The notes beneath the pieces are model-generated. The model did not search any database. It saw only the letters and a list, made by a program, of their open reading frames with translations, and was not told where the DNA came from. The translations under genes were made by a program, and so were the position numbers. This document shows positions 22,868 through 35,255 of a stretch of DNA of 64,000 nucleotides, one piece after another (within the stretch, counting starts at the first letter, position 1; each line of letters begins with the position of its first letter). The DNA comes from Isoetes taiwanensis (taxonomy: Eukaryota; Streptophyta; Lycopodiopsida; Isoetales; Isoetaceae). Location: NCBI GenBank assembly GCA_021234155.1, contig JAJEKV010000004.1, forward strand, positions 5,454,109-5,518,108, read 5' to 3'.

Positions 22868-25800
22868 GTACGATTTATCTGCGTTTCGAGATAAGCAGAT
22901 AAATCCGCTTCTTGAGGCTAGTTGACGTGTCCTCTTTAGAGTGTTCCCTTTGGAGTATTTAAGCCTGTTTTTCTCATGTTGTCTCTATCAGCCGTTCTCT
23001 AGCCTCTCCTCATTAGGTTGCTTGCTACGTCAGAGTTTTGTGCTTGTGCGCTTTGGCTTCCCTTTATGCTGGTCTCCTCACTTACCGAGTCCCGGCAGAG
23101 GAGGCTTGATGCCTTATGTTTTGTATTTCATTTTATTTTATTTTCTTGATGGCTTCTTCCCGGCTTGCTCTATTGTTAGGTGTCCCATGTCATCGTCTCA
23201 GGCTGTTCATGTGTCCTCCGGATGGTTTGCACTGCTCTGGGTCATGTCAGCTCTGTATGTCTGGGTTCGTGGCGAAGTTTGCTTGTTCTAGTAGCTTTAG
23301 TTTTGTTTACAGAAGATGGTTGCGGTAAGATCTAAGATAGTCGGCTTGGGTTTATTTGACCATCGGTGCAGCCTTGGCTATGACCGGTCCAAGACAGTGG
23401 CAGCCCACGAAAGCTCTAGGGATGGGCTCGAGTTCATGGCCGACTGTACTTGGGCGCTGATTCGGTGTAGCCTTTGCCGGTTGTTGTTTGTGTGGTAAGT
23501 CTTAAGATTATTTTTTGTCCCTTTTAATTTGCTAACCGTGGACGCAGAGGTTGTTGGCTGCTACTTCTAGGCTTGGTCGGCAAGCTGAGCCTATGCAGAC
23601 GTTTCTAGCTCCCTGTCTCGTTCCTACAGGGGCTTGCACCCTTAATTTGTTTCTTGGCTTTCAATCAAACTGTGCCTTCGTTGTTGTTCAGTAAGTTACG
23701 GGTCAAATATAAGATCTAAGGAGATGTTTGGCAGTCTGGAGCATTTGTTTGCATTTGCAACCTTTCAGAGATTTCTGCCAGGCTCTTTTGATCTCGCTGT
23801 TTTCTTTTGCTTGAGTTCACCTCATCTTGATTTTTTGCTTCCTTATTTCTTCGTTTGTTGTCCATAATAGTTCCTCTGTTTCTATAGATTTTAAGTTGAA
23901 CCTCTCTTGCATTTGTTCCTCTGTTTCTATAGATTTTAAGTTGAACCTCCCTTGCATTTGGTTCTCTTACGAGGTTCCTAGCCAGGGCTATGTTGGCCCA
24001 CTCCTCTTTGCAACGGCTACTACAGCCATGTCTCTATTGTTCGTCCTCACTGGATGGTGGCGGAAATTTGCGTAAGGAGATAAGGGATCAGAACTTACGC
24101 CAGTGTTTTGCAGTCTTTGTTGCTATGAGAGATTTTAATTCAAGGCTTCTCTGGGAAGACGATCTTGTACTTATTTTACATCTGTTTCGTTATTTTACCA
24201 TTTGGATGCAAAGTGATTGCATTGCCAAGAGAGGAGATCGGTTTGTGGCTTTCTATGACCCTTACTACCGCGTGTTGGGCGCAGGTGTTAAGTCTTCCTT
24301 GTAAGTTCATTCGAATTTGATATTGAAGGTATTATGAGGGTCGGCTTTTGGCTACTTCATTTCTAGAGTCGTGCTGTGTTATACATGATTGTAAACTCTT
24401 GATGTGATTCTCGCCTTCTATCAGCCTATCTATTTCCAGCTTTGTATCCTTTTCTCGCATGTATTCTAAATACCTAGGCTTGTTCATTTTGTTTAAACGT
24501 TTCAAGTAGGAAAGCATCGATAATCTTCTGATGAGTTAATTTTCACATAAGCTGCATTTAGCCGGATGTGTATGCATTCCACATTATTTTGACAGTTGCC
24601 ATGGATATTGTGCTGCAATTTTCAGCTGCAGAGGGTTGCAGATCCAGGAGCTTTTAGATCTCTCTTTGGGAAGTTTTGAGCAGATGTTTTTCACCTTAGA
24701 CTATATGTGGGCTCGTGTATGCGTGTTTTTTTTGCAAGATATGTCGAGACTTTTATGTACATGAGATTCTCGCGAATGGCAAATTCAATCCTCTCTGAGC
24801 TGGTTTAAGCATTTTTCCCAACAGCATTTCATTAAGCTCCAAAGTAGCTCCCCAATCGCATGTATCACAAAGTCTGTACAAGGAATTCTACTTTGTGCGG
24901 ACAACCCATGTCACTTTGACTATGTTCGGGCTGTCCATCTAGGCTGTAAGTAATGGTTGTAGTTTTGGTACTGCGTATGCCTTTTTATCGGTGCATTTTA
25001 AGGATTTTAGGTGGTGCAATCTTGTCAAATTGTTCCGAATAAATCCCTCTTGACCAGTTTGATCCTTTGAATCATTGGTGCTATTTATTTCCGTTAACAT
25101 ACCAGTTTGATCCTTTGAATCGTTGGTGCTGTTTATTTCCAGTTAGTATTTCATGTATACTCTCATTGTTCCAAATAATCCGCTTGACCAGTTTGATCCT
25201 TTGAATCTTTAGTGCTATTTATTTCCTGTTAACATACCAGTTGTTCCTTTGAATCGTTGGTGCTGTTTATTTCCAGTTAGTATTTTCTACCTAGTTAACA
25301 GTTTGTGTATCCCCCCTTGTATATCTAGCATGGTTGTCTGTCCTCGTACCATTGCATTGGCTGATTGTATACCCATACACAACCTTTGCTTGGGCGGTAG
25401 CCTTACTTGCCATTGCTTTGCATTTCCACCGGCCTTAATAGTCTAGTTGGCTTTTTAGTGCTAATCCTTTTCATTGTGTGGTTGATTAGTAGTCTTGCAG
25501 TTCTTGTCCTTGTAGTAGATGCATTTTTAGCTTGTAGATTTTTTATTTGTGGCTGGTCTGGGTATGTGCCGATATCTTACCTTTTGTGCAGTCTCACACG
25601 GTATACCTTGTTGTCTAATGCCCACCCGATGCCTTCCTTTGTTATTTTAGCCATTTGCGCTGGTTCCATGCCAGTTTGATGTTCCTATTGGAACTGGTGA
25701 CTTTAGTTGTTACAATCTTCTTTGCAATTTATAGTTTGTATGACCCATGCATTGCATTTTTATGTAGCTATCATCTTTTGTTGGTTACTCCTTGTTAGAG

Positions 25801-27954
25801 GTAGCTCTAGTTTAGCGTGCGGAATAGGCCTTGAGGTAGACTTTTATAGGTTCATGCCGCGGAATGGGTATGTCTTCTTCAGACCCGTACGTGAGTTGCT
25901 TTATTGTCTACAGATGTCCTGATTGTTGCTATCGAGCTTGGTTGTTTTTGTATGTCAGTCCATGGTGGTGTGGTGCTTTAGAGTTGCCTTTTGGTTTGAC
26001 ACAGGCATTGATTCTTAGGTGGTCACTATTGACCTCTATTAGGGGTATCTTTCCATTATGGTATCTATGTTCTTAGGGTAGTCTCTATGTTTTGCCTCTG
26101 TTCATTTGAATCGAGTTTGCTACTTTCGTTTGCTCTCTTGGCATGTTTTGCGAGTAGTATGGCCTTCTTTACCTCTCAAGTTGGTTCTTTTTACAGATTG
26201 GTCTAGTGGCATAGGTCCACTCGCTTTGCAAGAATAGGTGTTTGTATCTATTCTAAGTTGCCTTTTTATGGAGCGACCTAGTTGCAAGGTTTAGTTTTCT
26301 TATGCGCGTCTGGTATCACCTATTTTGTAGGGCGCGAGCATTGTGGTTTCTGGACCCTTGGCTATTAATTGTTTTCGTTGACTCACACATTTAAGGTTCG
26401 CGCCTTAGGGTTTGCTATGACTCATCTTATGTGAGGGCTTTGTATAGCTTCTAGCTGTGCTCATATTCTTTGAGTGGATCTGCATTAATAGCTTTGCTGC
26501 TCTAGGTTGTCTTGCTTGTAGAGTCTTAGTTTTATTATATTTTGGATCTTCTAGACCTCGGTAGGTTGATTTTTGCCTCTTTGCTATACTCGACCTTCTA
26601 AGGTGAATTTTGGCATATGGTCTTTGATGTGTACTATGTAGCATTACTCATTTATTTGCTTCACAGTTTTATCTAGTTTGCCATTGGTTAGTCCCTTGTA
26701 AAGTTTGAAGACATCCAGTTTCTCCTTTTGCAAGAGTTGGTTGGTCTGTGTGAGTTTAATTGAATGCCTTTAGCTTAATGTTAGCATTGCAACGTTGGAA
26801 GGACGCCTATTGGTTGGGCACTCTAGTTAGTAGTTTTCCCAGGTTTGCTAATGGTTTTTATGGGCTAGGTTCATTTTGCTAGCGTGTTATAGATCTTGCA
26901 ATTTTGTGCCTGTCAATTTGGAGTCGGGTCCACGGGTTCTCATGGGGCTTTGGAGGCTAGTTGACCTTGGTTGACCCTTGAGCCGGTCTCAAGCCTTGCT
27001 TCTGCCTTTCTACTAATCACATGCCTTCATCCTTTTGTAGTGTTGCGTACACATCTTATCAGTTTTGGTGCATACTAACCTTTCTCCTTGCTTTGTTTTG
27101 AGTCGGTTGGGTATTTGACGGGGGCTTATAACTCGATTCTCTCTTCCCTTGGCCTCATCTTTCCTTCATTTTTTTTTACTAGCCTTTGCATGCTTTAATT
27201 TGTGCATAATTTGTTGGGGTGGTCGGGATGTGTACTTGCTTAAGCTTTCTGTTTTGCCTTTCTTATGGATGCTTAGCTCAGTTTTGTAGATTTTGGTCTG
27301 CGTCGTGTTTTGAGTACGCTTCGAGTTGCACTGATCGCGTTTCTATTTTGGTGCTGGGTTATTCTAGAGCTTTGTAGTCGTAGGCCTTGTGAAGTTTGGA
27401 GCTTTGCTGCTCTTATTCAAGTGGTTTTATACTAGTAGTTTCGTGCTCTTAACGTGTTTTACATGTCTTCTTTTGCTCTCTTGCAGTTGGAGGTTGTATG
27501 TGAATCCCTTTTGGCTTTTTAGCGTTTGTTCCATCTCTATGTTAGTGTTCCTTTGTGCTATTAGTTGTTGGACCTGCTTTGTGGACCCCTCTCAATGTCT
27601 TGCTGCTTTTTCCCTGCTCCTTTTTGTATTTATGAGTGGTTCGAACCTTTAGGTTAGCTTGCCTGCACTCGTTAGTTGTCTTCATTTCTTTTTGTGTGCT
27701 TATTGATTCTCTTTGGTTCATTCGTCTTGCTTGGATCTGGCCGTTAGACTTCGTCCCACTTTAGAAGTTTAGAGATGAGATCCGTGCTCGTTTCTCTTCC
27801 TTTATCTACGCTGTCACGGCCTGCCGCTTGCTTGGGCATGTTGGTTGCTACCTAGCATTCTAGATGCACCGGACGTGGTCGCTATCCTGGTTCTAATCGC
27901 CTCTTTTTTCAGCATGGTTGTTGGTTTGTGTTGGAGTTCAACTAGGCTCTAGAA
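22868..27954. mobile_element. Unclassified non-coding element, tandem unit 1
   Basis: This 5087-bp unit begins GTACGATTTATCTGCG and ends GGCTCTAGAA. Its first 159 bp look identical to the first 159 bp of unit 2, and its last 41 bp match the last 41 bp of unit 2; the interiors differ. At the GTAC end is a perfect 11-bp hairpin (GATTTATCTGC / GCAGATAAATC) with a 12-base loop. No coding or RT-like sequence is visible on either strand. The interior is T- and G-rich on the plus strand, with a 47-bp tandem duplication at 23871-23965 and a 55/125-bp repeat series at 25020-25290. Shared short ends with unlike interiors, a terminal hairpin and no target duplication recall Helitron-like elements, but canonical TC and CTRR ends are absent. 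Confidence 0.5.
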
Positions 27955-28960
27955 GTACGATTTATCTGCGTTTCGAGATAAGCAGATAAATCCGCTTCTT
28001 GAGGCTAGTTGACGTGTCCTCTTTAGAGTGTTCCCTTTGGAGTATTTAAGCCTGTTTTTCTCATGTTGTCTCTATCAGCCGTTCTCTAGCCTCTCCTCAT
28101 TAGGTTGCTTGCTCCCCCCCTCCCCCTTTGTGCCTTTGGGCTCCTAGTATCTTTAGATAGTTTCTTGTTCGGTCTTTCTCGTTTCTCGCCTCATTTCTTT
28201 TGTCCTTTCTAGGTGGTAGCTTCTAGTATTTTTGTTCTTAATAGTCTTCAGCCCTCGTGCAGGAACTTATAGTCCTAGTGCCAAGTATTTGATGTTGCGG
28301 TGATTCCCTTTCGTGATTAGTGGTTTGTGGGATGCCAACGGGAGGATGGCTCTCGTGTCGGGCAGTAGAGGTGTGGATTTTTGTGGTGGCCTTCGCCAGG
28401 AGTATTTTGCCCTCGTGCCTGGGTTAGGGGCCTTGTGCCTCGGGGATGTTGCCTTTGGTGGTTTTGCATGAATGTTCGCCCTCGTGACCGAGATTTGGTG
28501 GCCCTCGTGCTTGGGTTAGGGCCCTCATGCCCTGTGGGTTGCATTTGGTGGGTTTTGCGTGCTGCTGTGTTGAGGTCAATTGGCCCGCTGCGTGTATCCC
28601 CATGATGGGTTGGCTTGCAGATGAATGGCCTTTGTAGACATGACGCGCCTCGCAGTGTTGGGTGGTTCTTAGAATGAGTCGATGTTCCTCTCGAGTTTTA
28701 TTGCTGTTGGCGTCATTGTTTTGCGAACATGGAGTTGCAAGCTTAAGGCCTGTTCCAGTTTTACCTTGTAGTCCACTATACAAGTTTGTCAGAGTACTTG
28801 ATTATACTGTACACCCGAAAAGGCCGGTGGGCATGAGGGATTTTGTTGGAAGTGTTCTAGGAATATGATGTACTTTTTCATTTTGAAGTAAAGAGGAGGG
28901 CTCCTATGGCTCATTCATTATGGTTGTTGGTTTGTGTTGGAGTTCAACTAGGCTCTAGAA
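27955..28960. mobile_element. Unclassified non-coding element, tandem unit 2
   Basis: This 1006-bp unit abuts unit 1 head to tail and shares its 159-bp start and 41-bp end. Its own interior carries an imperfect repeat of roughly 90 bp (CCCTCGTGCCTGGGTTAGG near 28409 and CCCTCGTGCTTGGGTTAGG near 28501, each followed by a TTTGGTGGTTTTGC-like block). Directly beyond it the host LINE coding resumes at 28961. It may be a deletion derivative or a non-autonomous sibling of unit 1; alternatively the pair is a damaged LTR structure, though neither end has TG/CA. Confidence 0.5.
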
Positions 28961-30855
28961 TTGAAGTTTAATACGATCAGGCCAATTGGAGATCTGAAAG
29001 CAATTATACAACTTCTTACGAATTTCTTGAAGTACCACCTGAGAAGAAATATGCTTATCATAAAAGACCTTTCTTCGCCTTCGCTTCCATACACTCCATA
29101 TTAGCCAAGACTTTGCCATGTGAAATGCAATCCTTTTAGAAGCAGTCCACTGATTTGGATAAATACCCAAAAGAAAGTGCTGACTATCCAAAGATACTCC
29201 AAAAAGAGAATGCAACCAGGACCTAAGACTACTCAGCTCTGCACACAAATATAAACAATGCTCCAATGTTTCAATGCACCGCTCACACATTGGGCAAAGT
29301 GGGTTTACTCCCAGCTTAAAGCGATGAACCATCTCATTAACTCTCAAAGAGCGATGAATCACCTGCCAAAGTAGAACATTTACCTTTGGAGGATTATATT
29401 TAGACCAAACAAGGTTCCAGATGGATTGCCATTGAGAAGGCAAAGTCTGTAAGTGCCATTTTCGAGAAGGTGATAAAGTACTTGAGGAGGTAAGCAATCT
29501 GTAGCATGAACTTACTAGCTTCTTGCCTTCTTTAATACCTTGAACAAAGTTCCAGCATCTCTGGTCACCAACCTTCTTAATTAAAGGAAGAGCACTTGCT
29601 ACATAAGCCCATATACTGATATCTTTATCCAACAACCCATATTTCTCCTGAAACCATTGCCAAGGAGCAATGTCAATACCAAAATACCACTGTTCAATAG
29701 AAATAATACCTGCTCTCCTCCACCTTGCTTGGGAATGCGCATGCATAAATTCTATGCACAATTTTGCCTCCCCTAGAATGGCAGAAACCTTATAGCTCAC
29801 TAACTTAAAGTCAAAGCCACGCCCAGTCACGTTGGATAGTGGAGCCGTACCCATACACAGGGTCGACGCATCAATTTGAACATTCAGTTTCCAAGAGCAC
29901 CCATTGCTCTAGGGGCCGAGATCATGAACATTGGTCGTTATAACCTTATTGTGGGTATGGAATTCTTGGTTGCTGCAAAGGCAAACATTTATTGTGAAAA
30001 GCTGGAAGTCACCTTTAATGCAGCTAATGGAGCTCGCTTAACCATAGCAGGTAAACCGGTTATTCCAATTATGCAGTGTATCTCACTACGTCAGTTGGAT
30101 AGAGCTATCAAGAAGTCCCGGGTTGCTTGTATTGTTTAGCTTGCTTCTGTAGACGCCAAGTCTAAACAAGATGAAGTTATTGATAACTTGCCTCTAGCAA
30201 TAGCATTTGTTCTTCGGAAATACCACGACCTCTTTCCAGATGAGATTCATAGGTTGCCACCTTTCTGAGGCGTGGAATGTGAAAATCACCTTAGAACCAG
30301 GCACCAAGCCTACCAGTAAGGCTCCATACAGAATGAGTACACCCGAATTGACGAAGTTTAAGAAACAGTTGCAGGAGCTTCTTAAATTGGGGTTCATTCG
30401 ACTAAGTGTATTACCTTTTGGTGCCCTCATTTTGTTTGTAAAGAAAAAGGATAGTACCTTAAGGATGTGCATTGATTATCGGCAACTAAACAAGCGCACG
30501 ATTAAAAAACGGTATGCCTTACCGCGCGCCGATGATTTGATGGATCAATTACAGGGAGCTAGGTATTTCACAAAGATTGATCTTCGCTCAGGATATCACC
30601 AGATAAGAATCAAGGTAGAAGACATCTATAAGTCCGCATTTCGGACACGCTATGGGCACTACGAGTTCACTATTATGCCATTTGAGCTAACTAATGCTCC
30701 GGCCACCTTCATGAGGTTGATGAACGATGTGTTCAGTGAGTATCTTGATGACTTTGTCATCATATTCTTCGATGATATCCTAGTATACAGCAAAATCTTA
30801 GAGGACCATGAGCGTCATCTTCGGTTGGTGTTTAGGGTATGGGTTTGGGATCTCC

Positions 30856-31409
30856 TGTGAGACAACCCTCTATGAGAACCCTTGAATCAAGCAGGGAAAT
30901 CCTAATTAAGTGTCACGCGGAATTTTGCAAGGAGAACAGAAAGAAAGAAAGAAAGAAGAGAGGACAAAACTGAAAGAGACAATATATAAAAATATGACTT
31001 CCTTGATATCAAGCAGATGAACTCTCGTCAAGCGAGAGGAATAAAGCGAGCAAGGCTAAAATCTCATCTAAAAACTCAAGATCTATCTCTACTGGTATAT
31101 ATAGTACAATGGCCTCGGGCCCAAAATAGGTAGATGGCAGATCTCGGTCACCAACTCCTGGATCAATGCATGAATTCAGGGAATCTGGCAGCGCCTTCAT
31201 TAGTGCTTGGAATCCCGCTAAGTTAAGGCCGCACTCCCCAGAGGCCATCACTTGTCCGTTCTGGCTCTCTTCTTTGACGGGGGCGTGGACTTCTGCGTGA
31301 CTTTTGGCGGGGCGTGGGTCTACTACCTGACACTTGTCCTGGTCCCTTGTTTCTGCCCTGCTACGTGGAACTTAAGAATAGTCCTCTGCCCGAAGGTACA
31401 AGACTAACA
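30856..31409 (-). repeat. LTR of a reverse-strand retrotransposon, with polypurine tract
   Basis: On the minus strand a G-rich tract GGTTGGGGGGAGGGGG (31425-31410) is followed directly by TGTTAGTCTTGTACC and about 554 bp ending GGGTTGTCTCACA at 30856. A polypurine tract next to TG, with CA at the far end, marks a 3' LTR. It contains ACTATATATACC, a likely TATA box, near 31095. It follows the broken gypsy RT. The rest of this element, upstream on the minus strand (31426-31800), shows no recognisable coding, and its other LTR was not found. Confidence 0.62.
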
Positions 31410-31799
31410 CCCCCTCCCCCCAACCAAAGAACACTCAGTGGAGAGAAAGGCGGGAATAGTTTCAGGAGGTGGGAAACTAGGAACCTTCTCAAAATCATCC
31501 TATCTACTATGTGGGCGTGCGTCTCTATGATACTTCTGTATCAGACTTGCCTGTCTTTGAGCGTGTCAGAAGTATGGACCCCAATTGAAGGTGATGTGTC
31601 AATGAGAAACCGGACTGTGTCATATCTTCAAAGGCACGATGGGCTTCCGTGGGGACATACTGGCATTCGACGAGAAGGCAAGTTGCTGCCACATTTTGTG
31701 GCAGCAAGAGGAAATTGTACAACACAAGAAGAAGACAAGCTGCCAATGCTGATTTTAAGCTGATTACACTCTTGAAGGATTATTTTGTTACAGATCATT

Positions 31800-34081
31800 G
31801 AAGAATTTTTTTGATGAAGACTAAGGAAGGACATTCATGGAAGCTATTTCATTAGATCAAATTAAATGGTCACAAGGAGCAAGAAAAAGTCAAGTCATCA
31901 TATTTGAGCAAACAAGAGAGCAAAGGACACAAACATTTACTTTGAAGACATAAGAAGGTTTTGAAGACCCCCAAGAGTTCCATGGTATGTGCAAAATAAC
32001 TCTAGATCAAGTTCATATTGAGGCAAATTCCTATACCATTATTTCACCCCATACCACCTTCTTTCCTTGATTTCCAAGTTGGTACATCCTCAATCAACCT
32101 TGTTTTCCAATTGACAACATTTTTTGTCTAGCCAAAAAGCTTCACTCTCATCTCTTCCATAACTCCATACATTCATTTCCATGATAAGCTTCCAAAAGAA
32201 AAATGGTCAAGAAATTTGCAAAAGTTATGCATAAAGGTGGCATTGTGCCACGTATAACCTTGGAAGCCACCTCACATCTCCATCATTCCTCATCATCACT
32301 TACATCATACTCCCTCCATCCCCAAGTTCAAAAATTAAAAATTGGCTAAAGGGCTTCCATTTTTCAAGTTGATTATGATTCTATGTAATATTGCCACTTG
32401 GGAGTGCCATGTCATTTGCACATCATCCTCCTCATCATCATATATGCCATACACGTGTCATCCACATCCATAAGTTGAAAAAGTTTTTGGCTAGACAAAA
32501 ATTGAGTCAAGATACATTGCCATGTCATTTGCCTAGTCATCACCATTGCCATGTCATATGCCATCACAATTGCCTAGTCATCTTTTTTTTTGCCATATTT
32601 CACATCCTATGGTTAAGCTATGCAAAAAATTATTCCTAGCAAAAGATTCCAATTGAGATGGGAGAATATGCTAATATCCTTTATCTTGGCCTTTGGATTA
32701 TTGCCTTGAGATTCGTGCCTTTCTATAAAAAATTAAAAAAAATTTTCCTATTCTACCCCACCTAGCATTCTCTACCCCCCCCTGCCAGCTCATCCACCAA
32801 TCCACACCCTCCACGTGGCACCATGGGGCATGGGGGCCGGGCACGGGCCGGTTCCCCCTTCATAATGGCACGTTTATTCGGAAGAAATTGCGGTAAAATT
32901 CCTTTTATACACTAGTGCGCTTTTTTTCTAAACATGCACGTGGGATATTTGGACTATTTTTCAAGAACCCTAATTTTTCGATGAAGGCCAAGATCGAGGA
33001 AAATTGGTTGGAATTACCTCGCTTAATCATAGCTCGCACCCTCCATTCACCTACACGCATCCATACCGACTCATAAACAAACAAAAATTTGAATTTCAAA
33101 CAGAATTTGCCAAGATTTGAACTGAAACAGGGGCCGTTTAAGATGGATTGAGATCTTGCATTGTTTTTAGGGGGTTGTATGCGTGAAGAACGTCGACTTG
33201 AAGCTTTTAGAGGCGGATTGGTGATTCCTAGTTGCATTTGCTCCTCTAGCCTCCAAATTAGGAAGAATTGGCGGGCTATTGAGATTATCGACCACTTTTG
33301 AGATTATTGACAATTTGATCTGTTTGATTGTTTTCCCGAGACCATTAGACTCGGGGAAATTGATGTTGATCTTTTGAATAGCTTCTTGAATGAAAATCGA
33401 CCTTAGAAAAAAAATTAGTGTGGTGATTGTTCTTGAGTTTAATCCTTGATTTTTTGAGAAAACTAAAAAAATAATTTAGTTTGAAATTTTTATGCACTAT
33501 AACTAGAGGGTATTTCCGAACTGATACACTTGAAAAAAACACAAAAAAGCCAATTAGATTTCATATTAGGTAAAGTTGCTCTCGGGTTCTTGCACAGTCA
33601 GACTGATAGGAGATTTTAATCAAATTCTACCCTTTAGGTTGTTAATTTCCTGCAATTTTTAAGTTGCCTTCAATCTAGACACCAGTCAGAGATATCTCAA
33701 ATTTCCAAAACAAAAAAAAAAAACTTGTTCCATCTTCAATCTGCAAAAAATAGCTTGCTGTTGCTGGTATTGACCAATTTTTGACCCAGTCAGAAGTGTG
33801 ATTTTGAGAACCTTGCTTATCTCAGCTCTATCTAGACTTTTGAACACTGATTCCCACATCTGTTAAGAAGATCTCTATCAAAAAATCAATTGATTTGCTT
33901 GATTTGATTTTAAATGGCACAAGTTTATGGTCAGACCATTTTTTTTGCTTCAGGGAAAGCAGTCTGATCTTGAAATTTCAGTGACTTTTCCAGGTTTTGG
34001 TGATTCAGAGTGGTTGCCTTAAGCAACCTGGAGGTTCTAAACCATTAGGTTGGAGGTTTTGCCAAAAAAGCCTTCAACACA
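31800..34081 (+). repeat. G-box family LTR, second plus-strand copy
   Basis: It shares with 12510-15176 the CATCATC/CCATGTCAT-rich part (32390-32590), a GCACGTGGGATATTTGG block (32935-32955), ATTGACCAATTTTTGACCC (about 33770) and the end block CAGAGTGGTTGCCTTAAGC through GCCTTCAACA (34010-34081). The G-box/TATA segment is shortened here: CACGTG abuts GGATATTT directly, so the TATA part is lost. The start is uncertain. Runs of A at 33705-33722 and elsewhere suggest decay. No coding was recognised. Confidence 0.55.
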
Positions 34082-34099
34082 AGTCTGAAGACCAAAGGC

Positions 34100-35251
34100 A
34101 CCAGCGCTAGCATTAGGATTGCAATAGTAGATAGGGCGCTTCCGCGCAATGGAACACTGAAGGAGACAATTCAGGACTGCACAGAATCCAGCCTGACGGT
34201 GAACTGAAGGATCTGGAGACGTAGCAGCATGCTCCAAAAATTGTGTGAGGCCCCAGACAGCTTGAACAGGGGTCTGCTATCCCCGTTCATTCGGAATATA
34301 GATCCAATTCCGAATCTGCTCCAATATTTCTCCTTCCTGCCACACAGAACGACGCACAAAGCGTGGATCCCACCGAAGATCTGTAGAAATGTGAGCAGGC
34401 GTCCAATCAGCGGGATCAGCCAGAGCTTTGGTCCAAAAGGAGGAGCGCCAATCGGACGTTAGAAATTGGCGGTGTGGAGGGGTTCCCAATGATGCATACT
34501 GATGGTTCTGTGGAGGAGGATGCATCACGGGCTGCTGGGCTTGATCACGGAATTCCTAAAGGAGATCAACATCCAAAGTCTGACACCAGCGTTCCCAATC
34601 AGAACGGGAAAGAAGAGTGTTGACAGGAGGAGGAACCCGGTCCATGGGAATGGTCTCACTCTCAAGGTATGCATGGAGAGTGTTGAAACCTCCAATATGC
34701 TGTAAATATGTTTGAGCAAACTGAATTCCCATATCTTAATGCAAATTCTTCCGAACCTGTTGCAGAGTTTCTGCAATCCAGAGGGGCAAGTGATGAGCAA
34801 GCTCAGGCATGTACTCGACCTTGAAGGTGTTGGTCTATGTCTGGTCATGGAGATATTTGTTCTCGGGCGTCAAAAACCATTTTGCATCAGGGTTGCCTTG
34901 AAAAGCACGGTTTGGACCATCAATGAATTTGTCTTGTGTGTCTGCCAAATAAAAATCATGGATCACATACGTCATGGGTTGAACCAGGCGAAAGATGAAG
35001 AAGTTGGGATCATCACAAGTAATAAGCCCATATACTAGGAGTGCACACAGAATACCTTTGTCTTCAATGGAGAAATCAGGCCAAATGGCGAGAAAATCAT
35101 TAATGCTGAGAGATCCTCCAAGCTTGCCACGAGCAGAATACCACTTAAGCATTGTGATGGTCCTTCGCCCGACACTTGTTGTTACCGAAATACTTAACAC
35201 AATGCTCAAGATTTCACGGGTGCAGAACCTACACGTCATCTCCAAGCCCAA
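34100..35251 (-). pseudogene. Broken ORF of unknown function, probably retroelement gag-like
   Basis: Consecutive minus-strand reading frames (35251-34835, 34848-34525, 34528-34277, 34237-34037) join as one protein-like sequence interrupted by frameshifts and a few stops. It includes LSINDFLAIWPDFSIEDKG, PMTYVIHDFYLADTQDKF, HLPLWIAETLQQVRKN, SDWRSSFWTKALADPADW and RWDPRFVRRSVWQEGEI. Composition is aromatic- and proline-rich, unlike random frames. No zinc knuckle, protease, RT or integrase motif is seen. I do not recognise the family. Its place among retroelements and the nearby coiled-coil ORF suggest an element-encoded gag or accessory protein; this is inference. Confidence 0.4.
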
Positions 35252-35255
35252 ATGA

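Larger units (their letters stand above)
22748..29751 (-). mobile_element. 5'-truncated LINE with 14-bp target duplication, itself interrupted
   Basis: The 14-bp sequence CTATGCACAATTTT occurs at 22734-22747 and again at 29752-29765. A 17-base T run (22744-22760) is the poly(A) tail on the minus strand. Coding at about 29751-28961 (minus) gives the C-terminal LINE zinc-binding domain (NPPKVNVLLWQVIHRSLRVN, CPMCERCIETLEHCL) and a C-terminal tail. Without the internal insert at 22868-28960 the LINE is only about 0.9 kb, a normal 5'-truncated copy. Its insertion splits the gypsy protease right after the TDTG active site, and the protease frame resumes directly past the second duplication copy. 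Confidence 0.9.
20043..30855 (+). mobile_element. Nested Ty3/gypsy retrotransposon (LTR stub, PBS, gag, PR, RT)
   Basis: The host element starts with a truncated LTR stub (20043-20121) and a primer binding site. Gag-related sequence follows (about 20135-20515 and 22251-22697), then the retropepsin with active site TDTGT (22720-22735). Protease resumes after the nested LINE (29752-30139, YNLIVGMEFLVAAKANI), and RT ends the element (30207-30833: [42 protein letters not shown]). Insertions within it are a reverse LINE fragment, a CACTA end, and a LINE containing the 22868-28960 element. RT stops at RHLRLVF, just before an LTR of another element at 30856, so RNase H and integrase are lost. LTR end and RT motifs place it near the family of the 46991-51305 element. 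Confidence 0.85.
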
